Notes under the pieces: generated by a model
What the model saw: the letters and a program-made list of their open reading frames with translations, nothing else
What the model was told of the DNA's origin: nothing
The model's database searches: none
Assembly (NCBI GenBank): GCA_029204225.1
Contig: CM055094.1
Location: 4,644,063-4,708,062 of the forward strand
Direction: 5' to 3'
Length of the DNA: 64,000 nt
From: Diphasiastrum complanatum
Taxonomy: Eukaryota; Streptophyta; Lycopodiopsida; Lycopodiales; Lycopodiaceae
Part shown: positions 1-9,120 of the stretch, piece after piece
How positions within the stretch are numbered: position 1 is the first letter of the stretch
How the letters are laid out: each line of letters opens with the position of its first letter
Translations under genes and position numbers: made by a program

Positions 1-50
1 CTACCAAACATAAATGCTGATCCCAATCCTTCCCCGAAGATACTCAAGGA

Positions 51-800
51 TCAGATTAAGGACCTCAGTCTGCCAATCAACAGTAGATCAGCAATAGAAT
101 GATAAGCAGTACCCATAAGGAGCTGTACATCTAAAATACGCATAAGCTCTATCCAAAAGGTAGATGTAAAACTTACTATCCCGATTAGAAAGGATAGTAC
201 GTGGAAAACCATGCAGCCGACAAATCTCTGATATAAAAAGGCGTGTGCATTGCTCAACTGTAATAGTATTGCGGACCGGTATAAAATGTGCCTGTTTTGA
301 GAACCGATCTACCACCACCATACATGAGTCATTACCACGTTGCGTATGAGGAAGGCTAAGAATGAAGTCCATAGAAATGTCTGTCCACTGGCGATGAGGA
401 ATGGGCCAACTCTGGAGCAAAGCGACTTAGCACAAAAATATTTATTACGGGCACAAAAGGTACAGTCATGGATAAGATGTGCTAGCTCAGACTTCATGGA
501 TGGCCAGTAGAAATGGTCCTTAAGATGTGCATAAGACTTCTGAAACCCAAAATGGCCACCAATAGGAGAAGCATGAGCATCAGACAACAACTGAGAACAA
601 ATGGATAGAGAACTAGGAATACATAAAGTACCATAATGATATAAACGATCATCAACAACAATACAAACCTGGAACTTTCGAGGTGAAGGAAGTGGACGAG
701 AACGATAAACATCACAAAAGTCAGGACAAGACAAATATGCAACCGATAAATCATCAACCCAAGAAGGCACAGAAGCAACAAGACTATGTAACAAAGCAGG
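51..800 (-). pseudogene. gypsy-1 integrase (continues left)
   Basis: The zinc-binding N-terminal domain is seen as GGHFGFQKSYAHLKDHFYWP and CTFCARN. After a frameshift the core reads QWTDISMDFILSLP, VVVDRFSKQAHFIP and RTILSNRDSKFY, which gives the first two catalytic aspartates. The third (E) lies in the poorly preserved stretch near 51-200 or beyond the window. Confidence 0.85.
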
Positions 801-1771
801 AATATGAGATAGAGCATCAACTGTTGTGTTCGACTTTCTTGGACGACACAAAATGTCAAAATGGAAAGATTGTAAAAATTGTAACCAATGATACTGACGA
901 TCACTAAAATCACGCTGAGAAAAGAGATAACAAAGAGACTGATGATCAGTAATAATATCAAAAGGAACATGATACAAATAATGGCGCCACTTCTTAAGAG
1001 CCCAAACGAAGAATGAGACTTTTTCAACAAAGAATGAAGCGGGGCAGCCACAGTGGCGAAATACTTAATAGGACGACGAAGATGGATAGCCACACCTAAA
1101 AAAATATGAACAAAATGAACGTCGGTTGGAACAGGCCAATCTTCAATAGCTTGAACTTTCTGAGGATCAAGACAAAGACAACCATCACAAACAAGAAAAC
1201 CCAAAAAATCAATCTCAACAACAGCAAAGGAACATTTCGACAATTTAGCGAACAAATGATGCTTAACAAGTAACTCAAACGCAAACAAGAGATGCGACAC
1301 GTGGTCAGACAAAGAAGTTCTAAAAACAAGAATGTCATCAAAATAAACAAAAACACAAACACCAAGAAGAGGATGTAAAACATTATTCATAGCATTTTGA
1401 AACGTGGGTGGACCATTTTGAACACCAAAAGGAAGAACACGAAACTCATACAAGCCTAAGTGAGTACGAAACGCGGTCTTATGCTCATCAGAAGGATGCA
1501 TCCTGATTTGGTAGTATCCAGAACGAAGGTCAATCTTGGAAAAGATAGATGAAGTGCCAAGCTGATCAAAACGGTCATCTATATGAGAAATAGGATACTG
1601 ATTACCAATAGCAAGCTTGTTCAAGGCATGGTAGTCAATGCAGAGGCGTTTGGTTCCATCTTTTTTAGCAACAAGAAGAACAGGGGCACCAAAGGGACTA
1701 TGGCTAGGTTCAATGAGGCCCTGACGTAAAAGAGAAGCAATTTGGAGTTGAACCTCATCATGTTTAGACAT
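800..1771 (-). pseudogene. gypsy-1 reverse transcriptase and RNase H
   Basis: The RT is well preserved: VLLVAKKDGTKRLCIDYHAL, FSKIDLRSGYYQIRMHPSDE, LPFGVQNGPPTFQ and the active-site box FVYFDDILVF, followed by FLGFLV and the connection region to about 1015. A frameshift follows. RNase H text then appears as FDIITDHQSLCYLFSQRDFS and KSNTTVDALSHI between 977 and 800. It would copy the element RNA into cDNA if intact. Confidence 0.9.
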
Positions 1772-2411
1772 ACGATATGGTGCACGAGAAGGTGGGGTGG
1801 CACAATATGGTGGCAGAGACGTAGATTCTAAAAAGACAACAGATATGCAATAAGTTAGAAATCACCTGAGGAAGAGGACCCACGGATGGTGAAAGAGAAG
1901 CGGCAACTAATGTACTCTGAATGGAAAGAAGAGCTGCACCTTGAGCCTTTGGCAGGCTACACATAAACTGCTTCCCAGTAACCAACTGATAGTCACCCTG
2001 GGAATCAATACCAACAAGTGAATGATGCTGACCAGCATGAGTAAAGGAAAGTGTCTGTTGAGAGAGATCGATAGCAACAGTACCAAGTGAAGAGAACCAG
2101 TCTGCACCAAAAATAATGTCATAGCGCTCCAAAGGAATGATGTAGAAATCTGCCTGACCAGAAAAGTCACCAATGTGATAATCCAAGCTCTGAAACATCT
2201 GAGAACTGAGAAAAGAATGGGAGCTACCAACCTCAACACTGAGAAGTTGGGAAGCAGGAACAAGTGTAGCACGAATCCTAGTGGAAATGTAACTGCTAAT
2301 AGATGAATGTGTACTGCCTATATATACCAAAGCGATATACTCTCGCCCCAAGATGTGGACACGTAACCGAATAGAGCGAGGACCAGGACGCCCAAGTAGC
2401 ATAAGCAACAA
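1764..2411 (-). pseudogene. gypsy-1 aspartic protease region
   Basis: The segment reads YIALVYIGSTHSSIS where the family has ALVDSGSTHSFI, so the catalytic aspartate is replaced by tyrosine. The flap-side text FYIIPLERYDIIFGADWF matches the conserved D.ILGMDWL block. The fold is recognisable but it cannot be catalytic. Confidence 0.85.
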
Positions 2412-2511
2412 GCAGCAGGAGCAGGATCGGCAGGAAGCGGGTCAGTCGGCACATCAACCGGAGGTGGGTCAGGAGTATCAAGTAAATGTCAGAATCATCA
2501 AGAGTAATGGC

Positions 2512-3694
2512 CTAATGGTGAAAAACAGCTATAGTAGGGCCAAGAGTCTGACGACAATCACAGGCCATGTGGTTCAGGCTCTTACAGCAATAACAGAGAT
2601 GCTTCTGTTGAATCTCAGCGAACTCTATGGCTGAATAGCGACGAACAAAGTCGGAGCGGGGTGCAGGAGGGCGAGCAGGAACGGTAGTAGTAGAAGCCGG
2701 GGCAGGAGAAGTAGCCGAAATAGTAGGCATCCCTAAGCGAGGGCAGGAAAAACGAGAAGAAGTGGACAGGGTACTCATGCCGCAAGGTAGTGGCCAAGGA
2801 AATAGCATCAGAGAGAGTAGGAGGCCGGAACGATGACACATCATATCGTAAAGAACCTCTAAGACCAGCAATAAAGCGTGAAATAAGCTCAGTAGGGTGG
2901 AGATCACCAAAAAGGTAAGAAAGCTCAGTAAAATGGTCAATATAAGTAGTCAACTCACCAGTATGGGTAAGGCTGCGAAACAAATCACGTTGGCGAACTA
3001 GCCACTGGGGGTCAATCATAGTCATACAAAGGTCATGACGAAAGGTAGGCCATATATGCAACCCCTCACGAGCAGGCTCAGATCGGTAAACACGCCACCA
3101 AGTCTGAGCTCGACCATCTAGATGTAATGCAGCCAACTGGACCTTCTGGGTTTCAGTCTTGGGATACATAAGAAAATAGGTCTCTAAATTAGAGAACCAA
3201 TGTTCCAAAATATTCCCATCAAACGACCCAGAGTAAGTGGTAAGCTGGATGCGATCACGAAAATCACGAGCAAAATGTGGCTCATGACTTCCAAGAAAAG
3301 TAGGAGAGGGAAAACCTGGTGGTACTGAGAGAAATTCAGGTGGTGGTGCAAGAGACTCATAAGGAGGGCCAAAAAGACTACCACCATATGAAGGCTGACC
3401 AAACGTACTACCAAAAGCACCTCTTGAAGATGAAGAGGGAGAAGTAGTAGTCGGACTCTATATGGGAAATAAAGGGGCTTTGCCAAGATGATGAAGGTTC
3501 TCTAGCAATGTGGTATCCCCTCGAGGCAAAACGGTCTCAAGGCTAGAAAGGACACGATCGAGACGACTCTCAAGGCGATCCAAGCGAGCATCAATGTGCC
3601 TAAAACGATCGTCTAAAGAGCTTTGTGGTGGATCATTTGTTGAAGAAGTAGCCATAGGTGAAAAGGAAAAGACAAAACCTGAGGGAGAGGACAT
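2512..3694 (-). pseudogene. gypsy-1 gag
   Basis: The N-terminal part (from an ATG at 3694 or 3655) has a heptad-like coiled coil, RFRHIDARLDRLESRLDRVL, before a stop. The Gag core resumes as EHWFSNLETYFLMYP, then LHLDGRAQTWWRVYR, typical of the plant Ty3 capsid domain. After another frameshift near 2740 a zinc knuckle CYCCKSLNHMACDC fits C-x2-C-x4-H-x4-C, with the usual glycine replaced. At least three reading-frame breaks make it a pseudogene. In life Gag would build the cytoplasmic virus-like particle. Confidence 0.85.
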
Positions 3695-3969
3695 TCGTCG
3701 TCACCCCAACTTGGTCTATATTCCAAAAAACACCGAAATGGCACAAAAACAGCCTAGAAAGATGGAATAGGACAACTAATTAAGGGCTGAAAAAGGCTGG
3801 AAATGTGCAAAACTAGCAAGAAATGAAGCTAGAAAACGAGAAAATAATGCTAGAAAAATACCTCCGAATGTGTGAGTAATGCACGATAGTGATGGCTGAA
3901 CAGAAGTGTCCACGCCGCCACACTGAAAACTGCCACCAATGTAGAAGAGGTAATGGCTAGAAAAAATGA

Positions 3970-4350
3970 TCAGAAATAGACACCAATAGAAGATGTAGAT
4001 GGGTGCTGGAAATGGGCTAAAAATTTGGACAGCAAATGGGCAAAAGTGAAAAGGTAAGAGGGTGCTGGAAAAGAGGCAAAAAAGTTGGGGTTTTGGGACA
4101 GCAAAATGGCCAAAATGAGGAGGGAATAGGGCGCAACAAATGGGTGCAAAAAGTAGGTGTGAATGGGCGCTAGAAATAGCAGGAGATGGGCGCTGGAAAT
4201 TGCAGTAGATAGGCGCAAAAAATGGCAGCAAATGGGTGCAAAAACTAGGTGCAAATGGGCAATAGAACGAGTAGGAAATGGGTGCTGAAAATGGCAGCAA
4301 ATGGGTGCTGAAAAAGGGTAGAGAAAAGGTGCAGAAAGGTGGGCAAGATG
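3970..4350 (-). repeat. Degenerate short tandem repeats in gypsy-1 leader
   Basis: The plus strand repeats variants of AAATGGGTGCAAAAA and AAATGGCAGCAAATGGGTGC at least ten times. Minus-strand open frames here (for example 3970-4482) are translations of these repeats, with APICCHF recurring, and are not genes. Confidence 0.7.
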
Positions 4351-4484
4351 GGCGCCGATCCTCCTCCAGTTGGTGATGACAAAACTGCAAGACAAGTAGA
4401 TCCGTAAGCTGAAGATCCAAACTGTAGATGGGCGCCCTCCTGAAGATGCTCTTGAAACCTTCTCAAGAAAGTACTCTGACACAA

Positions 4485-4846
4485 AGTTACAAGCTAAGGT
4501 TCACTAGCTATGCTAGAAAGCATGAAAGAGAGAATATTTAATGAGGCTAAAGAAGAGCAATCATCATCAACTGAATAAAAGACTATAAGTTGCCTTATAT
4601 ATACCCTACCAAGGAACCCCAAAGTAGGAATTCAAAAATAGAGGGAGGCAGAAAATTTGGAGGAAAAATAGTGCAGCCCCCCAATAGGAGGACCCCCACT
4701 CCAAATCAATATGACCAAGTCCTAAAAATGTGACCAAATAGGGCCCAAGGCCAGTACATGAATAAAAAAGGGCCCATAGGCCTGCTTATGCATAATAAAG
4801 AATAAAAGAATGGACGCGGCAAATGTAATGAGCCGAGTCCATAACT
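4485..4846 (-). repeat. 5' LTR of gypsy-1 (362 bp) with AGTTA...TAACT ends
   Basis: On the minus strand this begins AGTTATGGACTCGGC at 4846 and ends CTTGTAACT at 4485. It contains GGGTATATATAAGGC, a TATA box near 4600, and is followed by a weak primer site TTGTGTCAGAGT. The ends match those of an independent solo LTR at 48865-49325, which has a target duplication and similar internal text. The boundaries here rest on that comparison, because the other LTR of gypsy-1 is outside the window. Confidence 0.6.
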
Positions 4847-5105
4847 GGTTTCTCATACCCTTTGTGTACTAACATCCTTCACCCAATCCACGCACCATTT
4901 ATGACTAACCACGTCATTGCTAAGCTCTGTGGGAGCATTTCTTGAGATAACGGTGAGTAAAGAGGCTAAGACTAAAGAACTACATGCTATTTGTCAAGCA
5001 GGCTTCCAATACTCTACCACGAATCATACCTTCCCAGTAGTCTCTTTCCACAAATTGGCTCTAATACCATGTTAGAATTGTGAAAAGTTTTTACACTTGT
5101 GTGGT

Positions 5106-5767
5106 TGTTGGAATATCAATCCACACTCTAGAGAGAACTATCAAACTGGGCGGATAGCTTAGTGGTAGAACATCCCATCCGGTATGAGGGAGGACCTGGG
5201 TTCATCCTAGTCTGTCCATCCATATTATGATTTATGGATTTCTAACATGGTATCAGAGCCAAGTTAGACCTAACAATTCATGGTGTCAAAGCCATGGTTA
5301 GGTGGTCCAAGTTGTGGGGCAGGTGACAACTAGGACCCCAACCAAGTGTGGCTTGAGCGGGGGTGTTGGAATATCAATCCACACTCTAGAGAGAACTATC
5401 AAACAGGGCGGATAGCTCAGTGGTAGAGCATCCCATCCGATATGAGGGAGGTCCTGGGTTTGAATCCTAGTCTGTCCATCCATATTATGATTTATGGATT
5501 TCTAACATGGTATCAGAGCCAAGTTAGACCTAACAATTCATGGTGTCAAAGCCATGGTTAGGTGGCCCAAGTTGTGGGGCAAGTGACAGCTAGGACCCCA
5601 ACCAAGTGTGGCTTGAGGGGGGGTGTTGGAATATCAATCCACACTCTAGAGAGAACTATCAAACAGGGCGGATAGCTCAGTGGTAGAGCATCCCATCCGA
5701 TATGAGGGAGGTCCTGGGTTCGAATCCTAGTCTGTCCATCCATATTATGATTTATGGATTTCTAACA
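5106..5767 (+). mobile_element. TRIM-A copy 1: LTR-internal-LTR-internal-LTR array
   Basis: Three LTRs (5106-5247, 5364-5507, 5624-5767; 142, 144 and 144 bp; TGTTGGAAT...TTCTAACA) alternate with two internal regions of about 116 bp. Each internal region starts with the primer site TGGTATCAGAGCC and ends with a G-rich polypurine tract. The array is bounded by a perfect 5-bp duplication GTGGT (5101-5105 and 5768-5772) and lies inside TRIM-B. The copies are almost identical, so it is young. Each LTR contains a 71-73 nt tRNA-like domain. The 60-residue open frames here are read-throughs of LTR sequence and not proteins. Confidence 0.92.
5666..5738 (+). other. tRNA-like domain inside TRIM-A LTR (best copy)
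   Basis: Seventy-three nt with tRNA layout. The 7-bp acceptor stem GGGCGGA/TCTGTCC includes two G-U pairs. The D arm is GCTC/GAGC, the A box is TAGCTCAGTGG, and a T arm CTGGG/CCTAG surrounds TTCGAAT, giving a perfect B box GGTTCGAATCC, followed by a single A. The anticodon arm is weak (TCCC/GGGA with an oversized loop) and no anticodon can be assigned. Sister copies are at 5406-5478, 5148-5218 (B box damaged) and in the LTRs at 46896-47299. Confidence 0.8.
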
Positions 5768-6116
5768 GTGGTTGGGCTAGGGAGTGTACCTAGGACCTCC
5801 CCCATTCTGGTGGGGTGCTCTACCACTGAGCTACTTGTCCATTTGTGTTCCTAGAGTGTTGTGCAAGGGCTATAACCTTGACACTTTCTAACACTCCCCC
5901 TCAAGGTATAGCCCTTTTTAGCTACCGCCCGCCTAGACCACACCCACAATCATGGCTCTGATACCATGTGAAAAGTTTTTACAGTTGGTGTGTGGTCAGG
6001 CTAGGGATTAAACCTAGGACCTCCCAATTCCGATGGGGTGCTCTACCACTGAGCTACCCGTCCATTTGTGTTCCTAGAGTGTTGTGCAAGGGCTATAGCC
6101 TTAACACTTTCTAACA

Positions 6117-6260
6117 AGAATACCATGGACAAACTAGGAATTGCACCCAAGACCTTCCCTATATGAATGGGATGCTCTATCACTGAGCTATCTACTACCA
6201 TGTTTGTTGGTCCACCATGATAGCTTTTATAGTTTCTTTGAGAAGTGAACAATCCTTGAC
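6117..6260 (-). repeat. LTR remnant of retroelement C with a tRNA-like stretch
   Basis: Removing TRIM-B (5079-6116 plus one AGAAT) joins this block to TGTTAGAAT at 5070-5078. On the minus strand it then reads ...TTTGTCCATGGTATTCTAACA followed by a primer site TGGTATTAGAGCC (5057-5069). The block contains GTAGATAGCTCAGTGATAGAG and a B-box-like GGTGCAATTCC, so it resembles the TRIM LTRs. Its outer boundary is not clear. Gypsy-1 sits in the internal region of this element. Confidence 0.55.
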
Positions 6261-6360
6261 CTCTATATAAACATGTGATGTGATACTAAATCAAAAGCTC
6301 GTTGGAAACCTATGAAGTAACAATAGATTTTCTTTTACTTCTACCTCACATCCTCTGGGG

Positions 6361-6557
6361 TGTTGGAATAATCCACACTCTCGAGAGACGAACACACAAG
6401 GTAGATAGTTCAGTCCATCTAATATAGGTAAGGTCCTAGGTTCGAATCCACACTCTAGAGAGAACCAACAAACATGGCAGGTAGCTCAATGGTAGAGCAT
6501 TCCATTTGATATAGGGAACGTCCTAGGTTCAAAATCTAGTCTATCCATGGTATTTTA
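6361..6557 (+). repeat. Degenerate TRIM-A-like repeats
   Basis: Starts TGTTGGAATAATCCACACTC and contains two decayed tRNA-like stretches: GTAGATAGTTCAGT...CCTAGGTTCGAATCC and GCAGGTAGCTCAATGG...CCTAGGTTCAAAATC. The phrase CACTCTAGAGAGAACCA(A) recurs, as in TRIM-A. No duplication could be assigned. Confidence 0.6.
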
Positions 6558-7190
6558 ATGGATAAGACGTTCATATCACAAGAGGCTATATCTGAGACTA
6601 TCACCAGCACTATATGGGCGAAGCAGGGATGTTCACTATCTCCTCCTTTATTTGGGCTCTACATCAAATAGTTGGAGATGGCAATTAGTCAAGGTCACAA
6701 TCATTGTTGTGGGTTAAGGAAGACATCTTTCTTAGACATAGATGATGTGATTTAGGTAACTCCATTAAGAAAGGGGAAATAGATATTGACATAGTACGTG
6801 GCTATGGTCAAGCTAAAAATTGGTGATCAATGTAAAGCAAAGGAATGATTTTGGTCTTCTTCAATGCTCTCGAACTTTTAGATAGAAAGAAGATTCACGT
6901 TGGATGATCAACACTAGAAATGGTTTCGTCTTATACGTATTTGAGGGTACTCTTCACAAGACTCACGTTTAGCATGAGACAAGAAGCAACCAATGGGTTG
7001 GGAAAAGGGCAATCTTTCATAGTTGACATGGTCTGATTTCACTTTAAGAGAAATGCATGAGACGCTAAGAGTATCATATTTTTAACACTTTTGTCCCAAC
7101 CACAACTAGTATATGGAGGCATGGTGCACTCGGCTCACGATGTCTAATTGGGCTAGCTTTTCATATCTCCAAGTTTTCATGTTGTCATAT
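6558..7190 (+). pseudogene. LINE reverse transcriptase fragment
   Basis: The plus strand reads TIWAKQGCSLSPPLFGLYIK, a stop, then LEMAI, and later SSYTYLRVLFTRLTFSMRQE after frame changes. The same blocks (KQGCPLS.TLFGLYIDELE and SYTYLGVVFFGPTFNMRQA) occur in the LINE at 37282-40725. It is a 5'-truncated and heavily mutated copy lying in intron 10. Confidence 0.8.
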
Positions 7191-8219
7191 GCGGTACACG
7201 GCAAGCCCTCAATTTCAAATCAGGCTATTTTAGCTGAGGTGGCAAGACCTCCTCCATAGGTGGAGACCATATTCAAGTTAATCCTTCATCTTCAAACAGT
7301 CATAACATTTAGTTACAGAACTACAGTTGGGGACAAATATCTATGATCAAACTCACATCATCTAAAGGGCTCCGTGAGTAGTGACAATATTTGTCCTAGA
7401 ATTCTAAAGCTTCACGTCTACTTGACTTCATTGGCATCGCCTTACCACATCTTCTAGAGGAGATCCATAACTACATTTAGCACCTAATCTACATAGCTTA
7501 TTTTGATCAAGTCAATTCTAGGTCAAGCCACATACTCACTTCCTTGCAATAGGAGCCACTGGAGGGTTGATCTTAACATGATATTTAGACTCAAGCTTGT
7601 CACACAATCTTTGATAGAATCTGAGAAAGCTCTATGTTTTCTCGAATCAATTAATTGCAAGTATTGTGGATGCCTGAAATAGAATTGCATTGTCAATAAC
7701 GCTTGACAATAGACACAAATTTCCCTCGACAATCAGCTCAATGAAAGTACCTCTTCCTCTACCTCTTGGATAATTTGCTCATTTTCCTCATTCATGATGT
7801 ATGTTATGGAGTGTCATTGATGTTCAATGCACTCTCTTCGATACCAAGAGTGCTCATGTCGTATTTTAGGCCAACTTTTCTCAAAACATGTCTTGTACTT
7901 CTTGCACACTTTTAGGGCATGTTTCTCTTCCCTGCATGCATCCATTCTCTTGCCAACTAAATGTGTCAAAAGCAACTTGAGTGAATTTATTATCATCCTT
8001 TTGAAGATCCCTATCAATAATAATAGATGTTTATACATTGTATGATTATTGCAAGTTGATTGAGTAGTTGACTTATATTGTACTATTGAGTTCCAGCAAG
8101 TTTGATGATACTACATCCTTGCTATACTATCCATAAAAATGCAAATATGAGCCCAACTTTGCACAACAATGCTTCCAACTCCAAACTAGTTCAAACTAAT
8201 AGTAAATATGGACTTTTAC
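7191..8219. other. Intron 10 sequence without assignable genes
   Basis: A possible continuation of the LINE tail reaches about 7530. Two minus-strand open frames (7523-7732 and 7814-8038) have no family I recognise. The second has a C..EKHALKVCKKYKTC pattern and ends RRECIEHQ. No exon matching the expected next part of the ERMP1-like protein was seen. Confidence 0.4.
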
Positions 8220-8329
8220 CTGATCGATGAACATACGGGAAAAGATAAACAAGTGATAGGCAAACAAGAACAGAAATTGCAATTGCGGCTGCAACATTAC
8301 CAACCCACAATGGAGTGCCACCAGGATGT
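8220..8329 (-). CDS. ERMP1: ERMP1-like exon 10 (residues 619-655), last exon in window
   Basis: A 110-nt exon with acceptor GTGTTCAG and donor TCAG|GTAAAA. It reads HPGGTPLWVGNVAAAIAISV, then LVCLSLVYLFPYVHRS. The P.GTP.WLGN motif and the following helix ending in YVH.SG match the late membrane domain of the family. The frame closes with one base of the next codon. No matching next exon (expected to continue GAK..I..) was found between 1 and 8219, so intron 10 exceeds 8.2 kb and the rest lies outside the window. Confidence 0.92.
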
Positions 8330-8858
8330 CTGAACACAAAGAAGCAACATTTAGTAGAAGCCAATCACAACAAATTATCTATAGTAAAAATACTATACAT
8401 ACCCATTGTTGCAAAGACTTCATGAATCTAACATTGACATTGACAAAGCTCCTCATTGAGAAACTATAGAGAAAATAGATTGCTTTCAAACCATCCCATG
8501 ATAATTTATTTTCCCATATTCGCAACCATGACCACATGTTCTTATGGATGTTTTGACGATGGATCATGAATAAATCATACATTATAACGTTAAGTGGAAA
8601 TTGGAGCATGCAATCTAATTTGTGAGGTTTGAATTGTGTCCATTCAACAGTGCACTTGTGATTCTGCACTTGCAATATAGTTTCAGGCTTCAACTTTCTA
8701 CCAACAACAATGAATGTTGAAATATAGGTTTCAATAGCAATCTAACATCTATAAGATTTCAGACACATTGTAGACATTATATGTATTAAATGAGATATCT
8801 TTTAGTATTATATCTATAAAATGCCAACAAAAAAAAATTGCTGACTCTTTTGGAAGGG

Positions 8859-8924
8859 ACCCGGTTCAAAATCACGATTCATGCCAATTCATCCGATTCT
8901 GAAAAGGTCGATTCTGAACCGGGT
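8859..8924. repeat. Short inverted repeat in intron 9
   Basis: ACCCGGTTC at 8859-8867 pairs with GAACCGGGT at 8916-8924, with GATTC words between them. It resembles the subterminal palindromes of the hAT-like elements, but no target duplication is visible. The flanking 8330-8858 and 8925-9110 contain nothing I can assign. Confidence 0.4.
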
Positions 8925-9120
8925 GGGTGGAAACACTAGTAAGAAGTAGCAACTTAATCGTAAGCAAACAAGCCAGAAATGAAGATAAAGAAGAGGCTTC
9001 AAGTTATTCATAGTTGCGCTTGCCATATACAATTCTATAGGAGGATAGTTTTGACTTTGAGCATCACAATATATGACCCCTCATAAGAATTGATACACAG
9101 TTTCATAAGACTAATGATGG

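Larger units (their letters stand above)
1..4846 (-). mobile_element. Ty3/gypsy retrotransposon (gypsy-1), left end outside window
   Basis: Element order on the minus strand: LTR 4485-4846, leader with degenerate repeats, gag, aspartic protease, reverse transcriptase/RNase H, then integrase running to the left edge. Gag carries a CCHC knuckle and the polymerase order is PR-RT-RH-INT, which defines Ty3/gypsy. No chromodomain is visible in the part present. Several frameshifts and stops, plus loss of the protease aspartate motif, show it is not active. It lies in intron 10 of the ERMP1-like gene, in the same orientation, inserted into an older retroelement (element C). Confidence 0.9.
5079..6116 (-). 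mobile_element. TRIM-B: miniature LTR element with tRNA-like LTRs, interrupted by TRIM-A
   Basis: On the minus strand: LTR 6116-5967 (150 bp, TGTTAGAAAG...CTTTTCACA), primer site TGGTATCAGAGCC, an internal region of only 73 bp, a polypurine tract CTTGAGGGGGAG, and a second LTR 5893-5079 interrupted by TRIM-A. The flanks are a perfect 5-bp target duplication AGAAT (5074-5078 and 6117-6121). Without the nested insert the element is 371 bp. Each LTR carries TAGCTCAGTGGTAGAGC (A box) and a B-box region. It encodes nothing, so movement would need proteins in trans. Confidence 0.88.

Noticed and set aside
3970-4484. Long minus-strand frames with repeated APICCHF text
   Set aside because: These are translations of degenerate short repeats in the gypsy-1 leader, upstream of the recognisable gag.
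5666-5738. A functional tRNA gene
   Set aside because: A and B boxes and most stems fit, but the anticodon arm has a mismatch and oversized loop with no assignable anticodon, there is no T-run terminator close behind, and it always lies inside an LTR.
5298-5743. Two nearly identical 61-residue open frames (MDGQTRIRTQDLP...), and one more at 46920-47105, as a small gene family
   Set aside because: They are antisense or sense read-through of TRIM-A LTR and internal sequence, including the tRNA-like domain. The repetition comes from the LTR repeats.
5106-6557. CRISPR array
   Set aside because: Repeats are 116-144 bp units with LTR structure and target duplications in a plant nuclear sequence. 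There is no short repeat-spacer pattern.
7814-8038. 74-residue minus-strand frame with regularly spaced cysteines as a missing ERMP1 exon or a small cysteine-rich protein
   Set aside because: It does not continue the ERMP1 sequence, has no signal peptide and no family I recognise. It is kept only as an unassigned stretch.
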